40,578 nt of DNA from DATFKA01 sp042095835 (GTDB taxonomy: Bacteria; Bacteroidota; Bacteroidia; Chitinophagales; Saprospiraceae): assembly GCA_042095835.1 (NCBI GenBank), contig JBELML010000043.1, positions 1-40,578 of the forward strand, read 5' to 3'. The position numbers and the translations under genes were made by a program. Below, in pieces: positions 1-8,428 of this stretch. The notes beneath the pieces are model-generated. The model saw only the letters and a list, made by a program, of their open reading frames with translations, ran no database searches and was not told the DNA's origin. The first letter of the stretch is position 1. Each line of letters begins with the position of its first letter.

Positions 1-36
1 GTACTTAGTACACTGTGTAATAAATTACTTAACGTT

Positions 37-60
37 TTGAAGCCATCTTTGAAGCCATCT
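37..60. repeat. tandem 12-bp repeat inside the MITE
   Basis: Two perfect adjacent copies of TTGAAGCCATCT lie at 37-48 and 49-60, inside the left half of the element. They could reflect slippage or a small internal duplication. Confidence 0.8.
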
Positions 61-75
61 CTGCGTTATGTACTC

Positions 76-95
76 GTCCCGATATAAATCGGGAC
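76..95. repeat. REP-like palindrome inside the MITE
   Basis: GTCCCGAT (76-83) and ATCGGGAC (88-95) are perfect inverted repeats around the loop ATAA. It resembles the short hairpin found inside the tRNA relic at 31657-31675 in architecture (CCCG stem, short loop), but the sequences differ. Confidence 0.7.
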
Positions 96-247
96 TGCGC
101 CATGCCTTGATCTAGCTTAAAATCTGGTAGTTCAAAACATCAATAAACTTTTTGCACAGTGTACTTAGTAAAAGTTGTTTTTCTTCAACATCTTAGCAAA
201 CATAAGAAATATCAATGATATTATTTTTTCAAATAAGAAAGATGCGC

Positions 248-361
248 TTAGTTTCCTGCTTCATTTTTCCATAAAGGGTCTGATTTAGCCCATTCTATTA
301 TCCTTTTGACAGGAAGATTCGACCGTTCGGCTATTTCCGCAAACCATCCGCTCCACAGATT
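248..361 (-). pseudogene. possible 3' relic of a broken gene
   Basis: Read on the minus strand, 361 to 248 is an open stretch of 37 codons ending in TAA, with a stop directly upstream (362-364) and no start codon. The translation contains WFAEIAERSNLPVKRIIEW and then AKSDPLWKNEAGN, which has a protein-like composition and could form a helix-turn-helix. It would be the C-terminus of a gene whose 5' part is lost. The parent family is not recognised, and a chance ORF cannot be excluded. It overlaps the region that should carry the promoter of the gene at 392. Confidence 0.3.
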
Positions 362-391
362 TTATTATTGCAGACAATTAATAATAGTAAT

Positions 392-3300
392 ATGAATTTT
401 AAAAAATCCTTTCTATGGCTATTTAGCCTTTTACTAACTGCCTCATTTGTGCAGGGGCAAAAGGTCAACATGGACCTATTGAAAGACATAAAACCAAGAA
501 ACATTGGCCCAGCAGGGATGTCTGGCCGAGTAACCTCAATTGATGTCGATCTCAGCGATGCAGACATCATTTATGCAGGAACAGCCTCCGGTGGTGTCTG
601 GAAATCTACCAATGGCGGCATCCAGTGGGAGCCCATCTTCGATGATCAGGAGATCATCTCTATAGGGGCTGTACACATCAACCAGAGCAACCCCAGCGAA
701 GTCTGGGTAGGTACCGGTGAAGGAAATCCTCGAAACTCTCACAACTCTGGAGGTGGTATCTACAGAAGTTTAGATGGTGGAAAGACCTGGAAAATGATGG
801 GTCTAGAAAAAACAAAAAACATCCATCGTATTATCGTACACAAAGACAATCCGGATGTTGTTTATGTAGCTGCCTTGGGTTCCATCTGGGGAGAAAACCC
901 CGAGCGTGGTGTCTATCGCACTACCGATGGCGGGGAGACCTGGGAGCTGATTCTCAGCGCCAACTCCGCTACGGGTTGTGCTGACTTGGTCGTAGACCCC
1001 AACAATCCTAATAAACTAATTGCAGCTCTTTGGGAATATGGCCGTAAGCCTTGGACATTCAATTCTGGTGGTGAAGGATCTGGTCTTTTTGTAACCCACG
1101 ATGGTGGCGACACCTGGGTGCAACGTATCGCTAAAGATGGCCTACCAAAAGGTATGCTTGGTCGAATCGGTTTAGCGATTGCTCCTTCCAAGACCAATAT
1201 CGTTTACGCTCTAGTAGAAGCCAAAGAAAATGCTTTATATAAGTCAAGTGATGGAGGCGTAAATTGGACTAAAGTTGGTACCAAAAACATTGGTAATCGT
1301 CCTTTTTACTACTCAGACATCTTTGTTGACCCTAAAAATGAAAATCGTATTTATAGCCTTTTCTCTCTGGTCAATATCTCTGAAGATGGTGGGAAATCAT
1401 TCCGAACGCTACTCCCTTACTCGGGTGTTCACCCAGACCATCATGCCTGGTGGATTCATCCCGAAGACCCTACTTATATGATTAATGGGAATGACGGCGG
1501 GCTGAATATCACACGCGATGGTGGTGAAACCTGGCGCTTTGTCAGTAATCTACCGCTAGCTCAATTCTATCATATCAACTACGATATGGATATTCCCTAT
1601 AATGTTGCTGGTGGAATGCAAGATAATGGCTCCTGGATTGGACCTAGTACCTTGTGGCAGCGAGGAGGTATCCGCAATCACGAGTGGCAAGAAATCTACT
1701 TTGGTGATGGTTTCGACGTGGTTTTCCGTCCGGACAACAATCGCTATGCTTATGCTATGTCTCAGCAAGGCCGTGTAGGCATGATCGATAGAGAAACGGG
1801 ATATACCAAACCGATCCAACCTACTCACCCTGATGATTCTATGGTTTTACGCTGGAACTGGAATGCCGCTATTGCGCAGGACCCTTTCAGTGATTGTGGC
1901 CTTTATTTTGGTAGTCAATTTGTGCATTATAGTACCGATTGTGGTGATAGCTGGGAAGTCATTTCTCCGGATTTGACCACCAACGACACGACCAAACAAA
2001 AGCAAATGGAAAGTGGTGGCTTGACTATTGACGCTACAGGTGCGGAGAACTTTACAACCATTGTAGCCATTGCTCCAAGCCCCGTCGATAAAAATGTAAT
2101 CTGGGTTGGAACTGATGATGGCAATTTACAACTCACCCAAGATCGTGGCCAGACGTGGACCAACCTAGCCGATCGCTTACCTGGTGCAAAAGCAGGTAGT
2201 TGGATTCCTTATATCGAAGTCTCTCAGAAAAATGCGGGTGAAGCTTTTGTCATTGTGAATGATTATCGTAGAAATGATTTTACACCTATGGCATTCCACA
2301 CTGCCGATTTCGGGGCAACTTGGAAGCGTATTGCGGATGAAAGTCAGGTAAAAGGATATGCTCAAGCTATCGTACAAGATCCAGAGGAAGAGAACCTACT
2401 ATTCTTAGGTACAGATAATGGTCTTTATGTATCTATCGATGGAGCACAGAACTGGACACGTTGGACGAATGGCTACCCCGCAGCAAGTACGATCGATTTA
2501 AAAATTCATCCGAGAGAGCACGACTTGATCATCGGTACTTTTGGTCGCGCTGCTTGGATTTTGGATGATATTCGTCCCCTTCGGGAGATGGCGAAGTCTC
2601 AAGGCAAAGTGATGGAAGCAGAAATTGCTATGTTCGAAGCACCAGATGCCTACATGGCTTCTTATAAATCCTATGATGGATTCCACTTCCCTGCTGACGG
2701 AATTTATGCAGGCGAAAATCGTCGCTCCGGCGCTATGTTAACCGTTTGGCGCAAGCCTCCTACCAAAAAGGAGAAACCGATGCCGAAAATGGAGGAAGAA
2801 GTGAAATCCAAAAAAGGCAAGAAGAAAAAAGCGAAAGCAGAAGAAATGGTGGCCAATGAACCGGCTCCAAAGGAGGAGAAAAAAGAAGAAAAGGTGAAAA
2901 TGCCTAAAGATGGGAAAGCTAAATTCTATGTCATTGATCAAGGCGGTGACACGATCCGTACCTTCAGCGCAAAACTAGATACGGGTATGAATCGCATTTA
3001 CTGGCCTATGAACAGAGATGGTGTACGTTTTCCGTCCAGAGCCACGGTCAAAGCAGATGCTGATCCTAATGGTGGGCCTAGAGTCTTGCCCGGCACCTAC
3101 ACGGTCGCAGTGAAATACGGTCCTCATACTTCTAGCACCGAAGTAGAAGTCAAAGCGGATCCACGTTTACCATTCACGATGGACCAGATGAAGGCCAAAG
3201 ATGCAGCTATACGCCAGCATGAGGCCGTAGTGACAAAAGCAACCGAAGGTTTCGAGCAATTGAAAGAAGCCAAGAAAACTGTAAAGCGGGTAATGACTGC

Positions 3301-3661
3301 AATAGAGCATGCTCCCGAAGAAGAAAAAGAAGCAATGAAGAAAATGGTCAAAGACCTGAATAAAGAACTAGCTCGACTAGAAAAACTGTATATGATGCCG
3401 CAGGGCTTAAAAGGTATTCAGCGCTCTTCTAGCAATTTGCAATCGACTTTATTCTTTGCGAATAGAGCTATTTCCTCAGCCGATGGTGCACCGAACCAAG
3501 CCGCTCAACGAGCAATGGCTAAAGCGGAGAAACACACTAAAAGCGTTTTAAATGAAATCAATAAATTCTTCGAAGGTGACTTTAAGTCATTCCAAGAAAA
3601 AGTAGAAGAAACTGATTTCTCTATGTTTAAAGATTATGAAGCTATCAAGCTGAATGATTAA
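392..3661 (+). CDS. secreted Asp-box (BNR/sortilin-like) beta-propeller protein
   Basis: Exported protein of about 1089 residues. An open frame runs from a TTG at 368, but the ATG at 392 is preferred because it places a clean signal peptide (MNFKKSFLWLFSLLLTASF, then VQGQ) at the N-terminus. About eleven Asp-box motifs of the form S-x-D-x-G-x-T-W follow, for example STNGGIQW, SLDGGKTW and TTDGGETW, as in VPS10/sortilin and BNR glycosidase propellers. Near residues 790-850 a Lys/Glu-rich linker precedes a beta-rich segment and a C-terminal helical, charged tail. Many Bacteroidota carry this architecture, annotated as glycosyl hydrolase or VPS10-domain protein; enzymatic activity is unproven. 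No T9SS tail is visible. It is transcribed alone and ends in a strong hairpin terminator. Confidence 0.85.
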   Translation: MNFKKSFLWLFSLLLTASFVQGQKVNMDLLKDIKPRNIGPAGMSGRVTSIDVDLSDADIIYAGTASGGVWKSTNGGIQWEPIFDDQEIISIGAVHINQSNPSEVWVGTGEGNPRNSHNSGGGIYRSLDGGKTWKMMGLEKTKNIHRIIVHKDNPDVVYVAALGSIWGENPERGVYRTTDGGETWELILSANSATGCADLVVDPNNPNKLIAALWEYGRKPWTFNSGGEGSGLFVTHDGGDTWVQRIAKDGLPKGMLGRIGLAIAPSKTNIVYALVEAKENALYKSSDGGVNWTKVGTKNIGNRPFYYSDIFVDPKNENRIYSLFSLVNISEDGGKSFRTLLPYSGVHPDHHAWWIHPEDPTYMINGNDGGLNITRDGGETWRFVSNLPLAQFYHINYDMDIPYNVAGGMQDNGSWIGPSTLWQRGGIRNHEWQEIYFGDGFDVVFRPDNNRYAYAMSQQGRVGMIDRETGYTKPIQPTHPDDSMVLRWNWNAAIAQDPFSDCGLYFGSQFVHYSTDCGDSWEVISPDLTTNDTTKQKQMESGGLTIDATGAENFTTIVAIAPSPVDKNVIWVGTDDGNLQLTQDRGQTWTNLADRLPGAKAGSWIPYIEVSQKNAGEAFVIVNDYRRNDFTPMAFHTADFGATWKRIADESQVKGYAQAIVQDPEEENLLFLGTDNGLYVSIDGAQNWTRWTNGYPAASTIDLKIHPREHDLIIGTFGRAAWILDDIRPLREMAKSQGKVMEAEIAMFEAPDAYMASYKSYDGFHFPADGIYAGENRRSGAMLTVWRKPPTKKEKPMPKMEEEVKSKKGKKKKAKAEEMVANEPAPKEEKKEEKVKMPKDGKAKFYVIDQGGDTIRTFSAKLDTGMNRIYWPMNRDGVRFPSRATVKADADPNGGPRVLPGTYTVAVKYGPHTSSTEVEVKADPRLPFTMDQMKAKDAAIRQHEAVVTKATEGFEQLKEAKKTVKRVMTAIEHAPEEEKEAMKKMVKDLNKELARLEKLYMMPQGLKGIQRSSSNLQSTLFFANRAISSADGAPNQAAQRAMAKAEKHTKSVLNEINKFFEGDFKSFQEKVEETDFSMFKDYEAIKLND

Positions 3662-3667
3662 TTTCTG

Positions 3668-3705
3668 GGCGGTTACTTGAGTCTTTGAGTAACCGCCATT
3701 TTTTA
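3668..3705 (+). terminator. intrinsic terminator of the propeller gene
   Basis: A perfect 10-bp stem, GGCGGTTACT (3668-3677) with AGTAACCGCC (3688-3697), is followed by ATTTTTTAT. It overlaps the stop codon of the convergent regulator gene. Confidence 0.85.
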
Positions 3706-4452
3706 TCCCAACCAAGCCTTAAAAGCTTTCACGCGATCTCTTGAGACGACAATTTCTTGATTTTTGGCACCTTCCATCACCACTTTTAATCTACTCGACG
3801 AATAACTGATTACATCTCTGATGAAATCAATTTGTACAAGATGACTTCTACTAACTCTGAAAAACTGCTTTGGATCAAGCCTTGGTTGTAGGGTATCGAG
3901 AGAGCTATCAATGGGATAAGATCGGCCATCTGAGGAATGCAAAAAAGTGATTTTTTGGGCACTATAAAAATGCGTCACCTCTGATAATTTAATACTCCTC
4001 AAGTGGTCTCCAATTTTGACACTCATCCGTTCCTTATATTGAGCTTGGTCTTGTCTTAACAACTGACTTAACTGCTGTAAATCAAGATTCGATGAAGGCT
4101 TATTTTGTCGCTTGTATTTATTAATAGCCTGTGCCAACTCTTCTTTATCTATCGGCTTCAGCAGATAATCTATACTATTCTCTTTAAAGGCTTTGATGGC
4201 ATATTGGTCGTAGGCGGTAGTAAAAATAATCGGTGCCTCTAAGTTGATGGAAGCAAGTGCATCAAAAACAATCCCATCACTCAAATGGATATCTAAAAAA
4301 TAGAGATCAGGTTCTTTGTTTTGCGCCAACCAGGCTAGCAGGTCGGCATTGGATTGACAAACACCAATGACGTTCAATCCTAAGGGAAGCAATAGTTTTT
4401 CTAAACGTCTAGCAGCAACGGCTTCATCTTCTACCAACAATACGTGAATCAT
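3703..4452 (-). CDS. LytTR-family response regulator
   Basis: Cytoplasmic response regulator of 249 residues. The receiver domain (about 1-120) has the acidic pair ED at 8-9, phosphoacceptor Asp54 in FLDIHL, and the conserved lysine in LLKPID (Lys98). A LytTR DNA-binding domain fills about 145-249, with the typical FRVSRSHLVQ segment. The start ATG overlaps the stop of the upstream kinase gene as ATGA (4449-4452), so the two are translationally coupled and form a two-component pair. Targets are unknown; the TonB receptor and TPR genes directly upstream are the natural candidates. Confidence 0.93.
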   Translation of the reverse strand: MIHVLLVEDEAVAARRLEKLLLPLGLNVIGVCQSNADLLAWLAQNKEPDLYFLDIHLSDGIVFDALASINLEAPIIFTTAYDQYAIKAFKENSIDYLLKPIDKEELAQAINKYKRQNKPSSNLDLQQLSQLLRQDQAQYKERMSVKIGDHLRSIKLSEVTHFYSAQKITFLHSSDGRSYPIDSSLDTLQPRLDPKQFFRVSRSHLVQIDFIRDVISYSSSRLKVVMEGAKNQEIVVSRDRVKAFKAWLG

Positions 4453-5471
4453 AGCAAGGGTAATTTTACACTAAAAGAATCGGTTTGATTCTCTACTTCT
4501 ACGGGCTGCTTGGTTAATAAAGCATAGCGATCTTTGATGTTTTGCAAACCCATTTTATTACCCTCATACAGGTTGGTACGCTGCATTTTATTATTGCTTA
4601 CTTCCAACACATCGTCCTGGGTTGTAAGACGAATATGGAGGGGCCTATCTTTATTGAAACCATTATGCTTGATAGCATTTTCGAGGAGTAGCTGTAAACT
4701 AAGCGAAGGAATTTTGCGGGTTTCCATTTCGGGTTCGATATTCGTCTCCATCACGATGCTATCTTCAAAGCGCATTTTTTGTAGGGCTAGATAGCGTTGA
4801 GCAAAACTAATTTCCTCTTTGAGCGTACTGGTATCTTCGTTGCGTTGTTCTAAAATATATCGATATATTTTGGACAATCCTGCTAAAAAATCTTGGGCTT
4901 TTTCAGGACTCTCATCTATCAAACCAGACAATACATTAAAGCTATTAAAGAGAAAATGTGGATCGACATGTGCACGTAAGGCATTGAGTTCCATTTCCAA
5001 TTTCTCCTGTTTCAGTTTTGCACTTATCTTACGTTCTTTCTGTATTTCTTGGAAAAAACTAAGGGCATGTAGCGTAATGCTGACAATAATCGTGATGATG
5101 ACCGCCCACAGATAGAAGTCTCGATTCTCCTGCAAGTAAATCGCCTTGAAGTCATAGCCCCAAATACCTATCCAAAGGATAAGATTGAGTACAAAAAGCA
5201 CCAATAAAGTCAGGAATATTGAAGCTATAATCCCCCATAATGCTCTTTTTTTGGGCTGATCCTCCCAGGGGAAAATACGACTTAGAAATGCAGAAAAATT
5301 ACCAATGATAATCGTAAGTGGGAAGCCGTAGTAGATATTATAGAAAATCTGATTTTTGATCAAGCTCCAAGACAAGCTACCTGTCATCGCAAAGTTAAGA
5401 CCAATCGTCACCATACAGATGATGGCGACGATGATGGTGGCGTACCTTATATCTTTATAAAAGTTGATCAT
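4449..5471 (-). CDS. LytS/YehU-type membrane sensor histidine kinase
   Basis: Four hydrophobic segments occupy roughly the first 140 residues, without a recognisable extracellular sensor domain. A short coiled region leads into a His_kinase domain with the phosphoacceptor motif DPHFLFNSFN, the N-box LLENAIKHN and the G-box GLQNIKDRY. The frame is open from a TTG at 5477, but the ATG at 5471 is preferred because it overlaps the upstream stop as ATGA (5468-5471), the same arrangement as at the next junction. It should phosphorylate the LytTR regulator encoded directly downstream. The signal sensed is unknown. Confidence 0.93.
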   Translation of the reverse strand: MINFYKDIRYATIIVAIICMVTIGLNFAMTGSLSWSLIKNQIFYNIYYGFPLTIIIGNFSAFLSRIFPWEDQPKKRALWGIIASIFLTLLVLFVLNLILWIGIWGYDFKAIYLQENRDFYLWAVIITIIVSITLHALSFFQEIQKERKISAKLKQEKLEMELNALRAHVDPHFLFNSFNVLSGLIDESPEKAQDFLAGLSKIYRYILEQRNEDTSTLKEEISFAQRYLALQKMRFEDSIVMETNIEPEMETRKIPSLSLQLLLENAIKHNGFNKDRPLHIRLTTQDDVLEVSNNKMQRTNLYEGNKMGLQNIKDRYALLTKQPVEVENQTDSFSVKLPLL

Positions 5472-6094
5472 TGGCAATCTTTTGATAATGCTTTTGCACG
5501 TTCTAAGCCATAGCTTGGTGCAAAGGGCTCTCTCAAATCTTGGTTTTCAAATTTAGGAATTAAAGCTGCCATACGCTCACAAAAGGGCTGTAAATCTTGT
5601 CCAAAAAAGCGGGCAGTGCCCATTTCGTATTCAATCATATTGGCGTGTGCTCTTGGATTATCCGGATTCAAGGTGACTGCTTTTTGGAGAAGCTGCGCAA
5701 TTTTGGGTCCATATTCCATTGCGTAAGTTGGCGGATCCATCGCGACATAGCCCATATACAACAAACCTTCTAAAGATACAATTTCAGAGTTATCGGGGGA
5801 CTTCAGATGGGCCTGTTCGATCGTAGTTTTTGCTTTTTCTAACTGAGCAATTCGGGCATCCTTATCCTCTATACCAAAGGCCGTACTCACCAATAAATTG
5901 GCTGCATAATAGGTGGGAATCCAATTAGTTGATTCAGCATTGCTGATCCGCTCAAATAGCGCTAAAGCTTCTTGCGTTTCACCCTCGCCCCAAAGGTTAA
6001 AGGCTTTCCCCATACCAGCTTCGTATTGGCCTTGGGCATGAATGATTCCTGTAGTAAAAAAGAGAAAAGCGATAGAAAAAATGATGTTTTTCAT
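5468..6094 (-). CDS. exported TPR-like protein
   Basis: Protein of 208 residues with a signal peptide (about 1-20, ending HAQG) and helical repeats of TPR type: the segments around GEGETQEALALFERIS, AKTTIEQAHLKSPDNSEIV and LLQKAVTLNPDNPRAHANMI have the alternating small/large pattern and end in proline at the usual place. It is probably periplasmic. It lies 75 bases downstream of a TonB receptor and overlaps the kinase gene by four bases, so it is likely part of the same operon, perhaps helping the kinase sense envelope state (inference). It does not contain a lipobox. Confidence 0.8.
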   Translation of the reverse strand: MKNIIFSIAFLFFTTGIIHAQGQYEAGMGKAFNLWGEGETQEALALFERISNAESTNWIPTYYAANLLVSTAFGIEDKDARIAQLEKAKTTIEQAHLKSPDNSEIVSLEGLLYMGYVAMDPPTYAMEYGPKIAQLLQKAVTLNPDNPRAHANMIEYEMGTARFFGQDLQPFCERMAALIPKFENQDLREPFAPSYGLERAKALSKDCQ

Positions 6095-6169
6095 AATTGG
6101 TTTATTTATTTATTGAGTGAATGTAGCAATGGGTGAATTATGTATTACTTAGTAATTCGACCAAGGCTG

Positions 6170-8329
6170 CTAAAGATTATCTAACTGATTCTTCATCTTA
6201 TCAGAGCTGATGGTGAGGAAGAAGCCCACAAAAAAGAATTGATCGTCATTGGGGCGGATGAGTTCTCCTGGGTATATCCCATTGATATCGGGCATTTGGG
6301 CATAGCGGTAACCGTAATTATTCTTCCGATTAAGGATATTAGAAGCGGAGACAAAGAGGATACTTTGTTGCGAGACCAAATAGGACCAACTCATGCTCAA
6401 GTTTTGGTAGACCTTGCCCTGTTCATTGAGAAAACCGATGGTATTCGGATTCTCATAGGGACGACCGCTGATAATATTGTAGGTAAGTCCGATTTGAGAT
6501 CGTAGCTTGTTGATCCAGGTCTTACTGACCAAGGAAAGATTGTGCTGGGTAGCAAAATTGGGCGTAGCCCTTGTAGGGAAATTGCGGTGCTGGCGCTGGT
6601 GTTCCAACCAACTATAACTCACCCAAAAATCGACATTCCGGACTACTTGGTTGGCTCTCCAAAACACATCAAAGCCATAGGCATATCCATCTCCTCCATT
6701 GTGAAGATCCTCTGGAAAGAACTCCGTCCCATCGAATTGCACTAAGCCATCATAGTCTTTGTAATATCCTTCCAAACGAAGGATATTTTTCTCGTTTTTC
6801 CAGTTGTAATTGAGCAGATAATGGCTTGCCTTTTCTTGATAAAGTTCTTGATCAAAGAACAGCAGGTTTTGATCTACCTCTTGGTAAAACTGCCCGTAAG
6901 CCATACTAATCTGCCCTTTTTCACCCAGCTTTTGAGCCAAGGTTACTCTTGGACTTAACTGAACCTCATCGGTAATACTATGATGCTCTAGCCTCAAGCC
7001 CGCTTTAAAGGCTAGATCCTTTGATAAAAAGTAATCAGATTCTATAAAAGCGCTAGAGATGGACCTTTGCACCTTGCTATCAACAAAGAATTCTTCGGTA
7101 TTACTGTGGTTGAGAAAATCATCAGTCTGCTGGTACCAATCCAATCCATAGTTGAGGATAAAATGATCTTTCACTATCGTTTTCAGCCCCAAGCGCGAAT
7201 GCCATCCATTGAGCTGCTGATCAACATTCTGCTGATTATCCAGGTCGATAAAATCTTTATTTCTACCTACGCTAAGACCCCAATAGAAGGAATGATGATC
7301 GCCTATGGTCGTTCGATAAGTGGAGTTGCCATACCAGTTATTATTGCTAATCGCAATCTTCTGAGGGCTTGTACTATCGATGTCTTGCTGGTAAAGACTG
7401 AAGTTGCCATTGTCTAATGCCCAATAACTTTTGAATAAGCCATTTTCTGTTTTATACCTGTACACCGCTTCACCCGAAAATGCACGATAGGGCTTTATCC
7501 AATCTGCTCGCCCAGGTACCAACCAATTATAAGCAGAGAGGTTAACATAGCTCGTATTAAAACTGAGTGATTGCCGATCCCCCAACATCGTATGTCCCAA
7601 ACCCAAACCTACCGTCATGAGGGAAATATTGGTCTCCGTATCAGTAGGCTGATCAATCGTATTCATATCTAGGACACCAGATAGGGCTTGGCCAAAACCC
7701 GCCGAATAACCGCCAGTAGAAAAACTAACGCCTTTGAACAGCATCGGAGAATAGCGGCCCCGTGAAGGTGTTCCACCAATCGTTCTAGAATAGGGTGAAA
7801 AAACCCTGAGACCATCGACGTAGATTTGACTTTCGCGCGCATCGCCGCCACGCACAAATAGGCGACCATCTTCTGGATTAGATTGCGTACCAGGCAAGGT
7901 TTGTAAGGCAGCCATCACATCTCCCATACTACCCGCTGTTGTCAGAATATCCAATGGTTTTAAAACGGATACTTTGGAATTGTCTCCTGCTTTAAAGGTG
8001 CTGCCTGATACTTCAACCGCATTCATTACAGAAAAAGCTTCTTTGATGGTAAAGTTTCTATCCTGGAAAGACGCCACCAGTCCTGAAAAGTACATGGTTT
8101 CATATCCAATGTAGGATATTACAAATACGACAGAATCTGTAGCGGTAGTTTCAAAAGAGAACTGTCCTTTCTCATCAGTTATGGTTCCATCATAGGTGCC
8201 ATCGATATATACATTAGCACCAATGATAGCCTCCTTACTTTTATTCAAGACGGTACCAGAAAGTCTAGTTTGACTAAATAGGGAAGCTGTAAGGAATAAG
8301 CAGATAATAAGTAGCCAGGCTTTTTTCAT
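6170..8329 (-). CDS. TonB-dependent outer-membrane receptor with carboxypeptidase-regulatory-like N-domain
   Basis: Protein of 719 residues. A signal peptide (1-19) is followed by a CarboxypepD_reg-like beta-sandwich (about 22-100), then a plug domain with the segment LQTLPGTQSNPEDGRLFVRGG and the typical QIYVDGLRV, and then a beta-barrel of alternating aromatic strands. It is a TonB-driven importer of an unknown substrate. No SusD-like partner is adjacent, which argues against a classic polysaccharide-utilisation pair. The downstream TPR gene and two-component pair are in the same orientation, suggesting shared control. The start ATG gives the signal peptide directly. Confidence 0.92.
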   Translation of the reverse strand: MKKAWLLIICLFLTASLFSQTRLSGTVLNKSKEAIIGANVYIDGTYDGTITDEKGQFSFETTATDSVVFVISYIGYETMYFSGLVASFQDRNFTIKEAFSVMNAVEVSGSTFKAGDNSKVSVLKPLDILTTAGSMGDVMAALQTLPGTQSNPEDGRLFVRGGDARESQIYVDGLRVFSPYSRTIGGTPSRGRYSPMLFKGVSFSTGGYSAGFGQALSGVLDMNTIDQPTDTETNISLMTVGLGLGHTMLGDRQSLSFNTSYVNLSAYNWLVPGRADWIKPYRAFSGEAVYRYKTENGLFKSYWALDNGNFSLYQQDIDSTSPQKIAISNNNWYGNSTYRTTIGDHHSFYWGLSVGRNKDFIDLDNQQNVDQQLNGWHSRLGLKTIVKDHFILNYGLDWYQQTDDFLNHSNTEEFFVDSKVQRSISSAFIESDYFLSKDLAFKAGLRLEHHSITDEVQLSPRVTLAQKLGEKGQISMAYGQFYQEVDQNLLFFDQELYQEKASHYLLNYNWKNEKNILRLEGYYKDYDGLVQFDGTEFFPEDLHNGGDGYAYGFDVFWRANQVVRNVDFWVSYSWLEHQRQHRNFPTRATPNFATQHNLSLVSKTWINKLRSQIGLTYNIISGRPYENPNTIGFLNEQGKVYQNLSMSWSYLVSQQSILFVSASNILNRKNNYGYRYAQMPDINGIYPGELIRPNDDQFFFVGFFLTISSDKMKNQLDNL

Positions 8330-8428
8330 CTCTTTGATTTTTACACTTGCAAAATGCAGGTATCACAAAAGAGAAGGAAAAAAGACTTGATGAATGGTCG
8401 GCTAAGCAGGATGAGTCGTCATCTCTAC

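Larger units (their letters stand above)
11..161. mobile_element. MITE-like non-autonomous element (about 151 bp)
   Basis: The ends are imperfect inverted repeats of about 30 bp: the left end begins CACTGTG (11-17), the right end finishes CACAGTG (155-161), and the similarity runs inward to a shared GTTTTGAA (34-41 against its complement at 131-138). Identical 9-bp direct repeats TACTTAGTA flank it at 2-10 and 162-170, as expected of a target duplication. There is no ORF, so a transposase would have to act in trans. Inside are a tandem 12-mer and a hairpin. The family is not recognised. The exact boundary is uncertain by about one base because the terminus and the flank share bases. Confidence 0.68.

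Noticed and set aside
368..391. Upstream TTG start of the propeller gene
   Set aside because: The ATG at 392 gives an immediate signal peptide; the TTG adds only polar residues.
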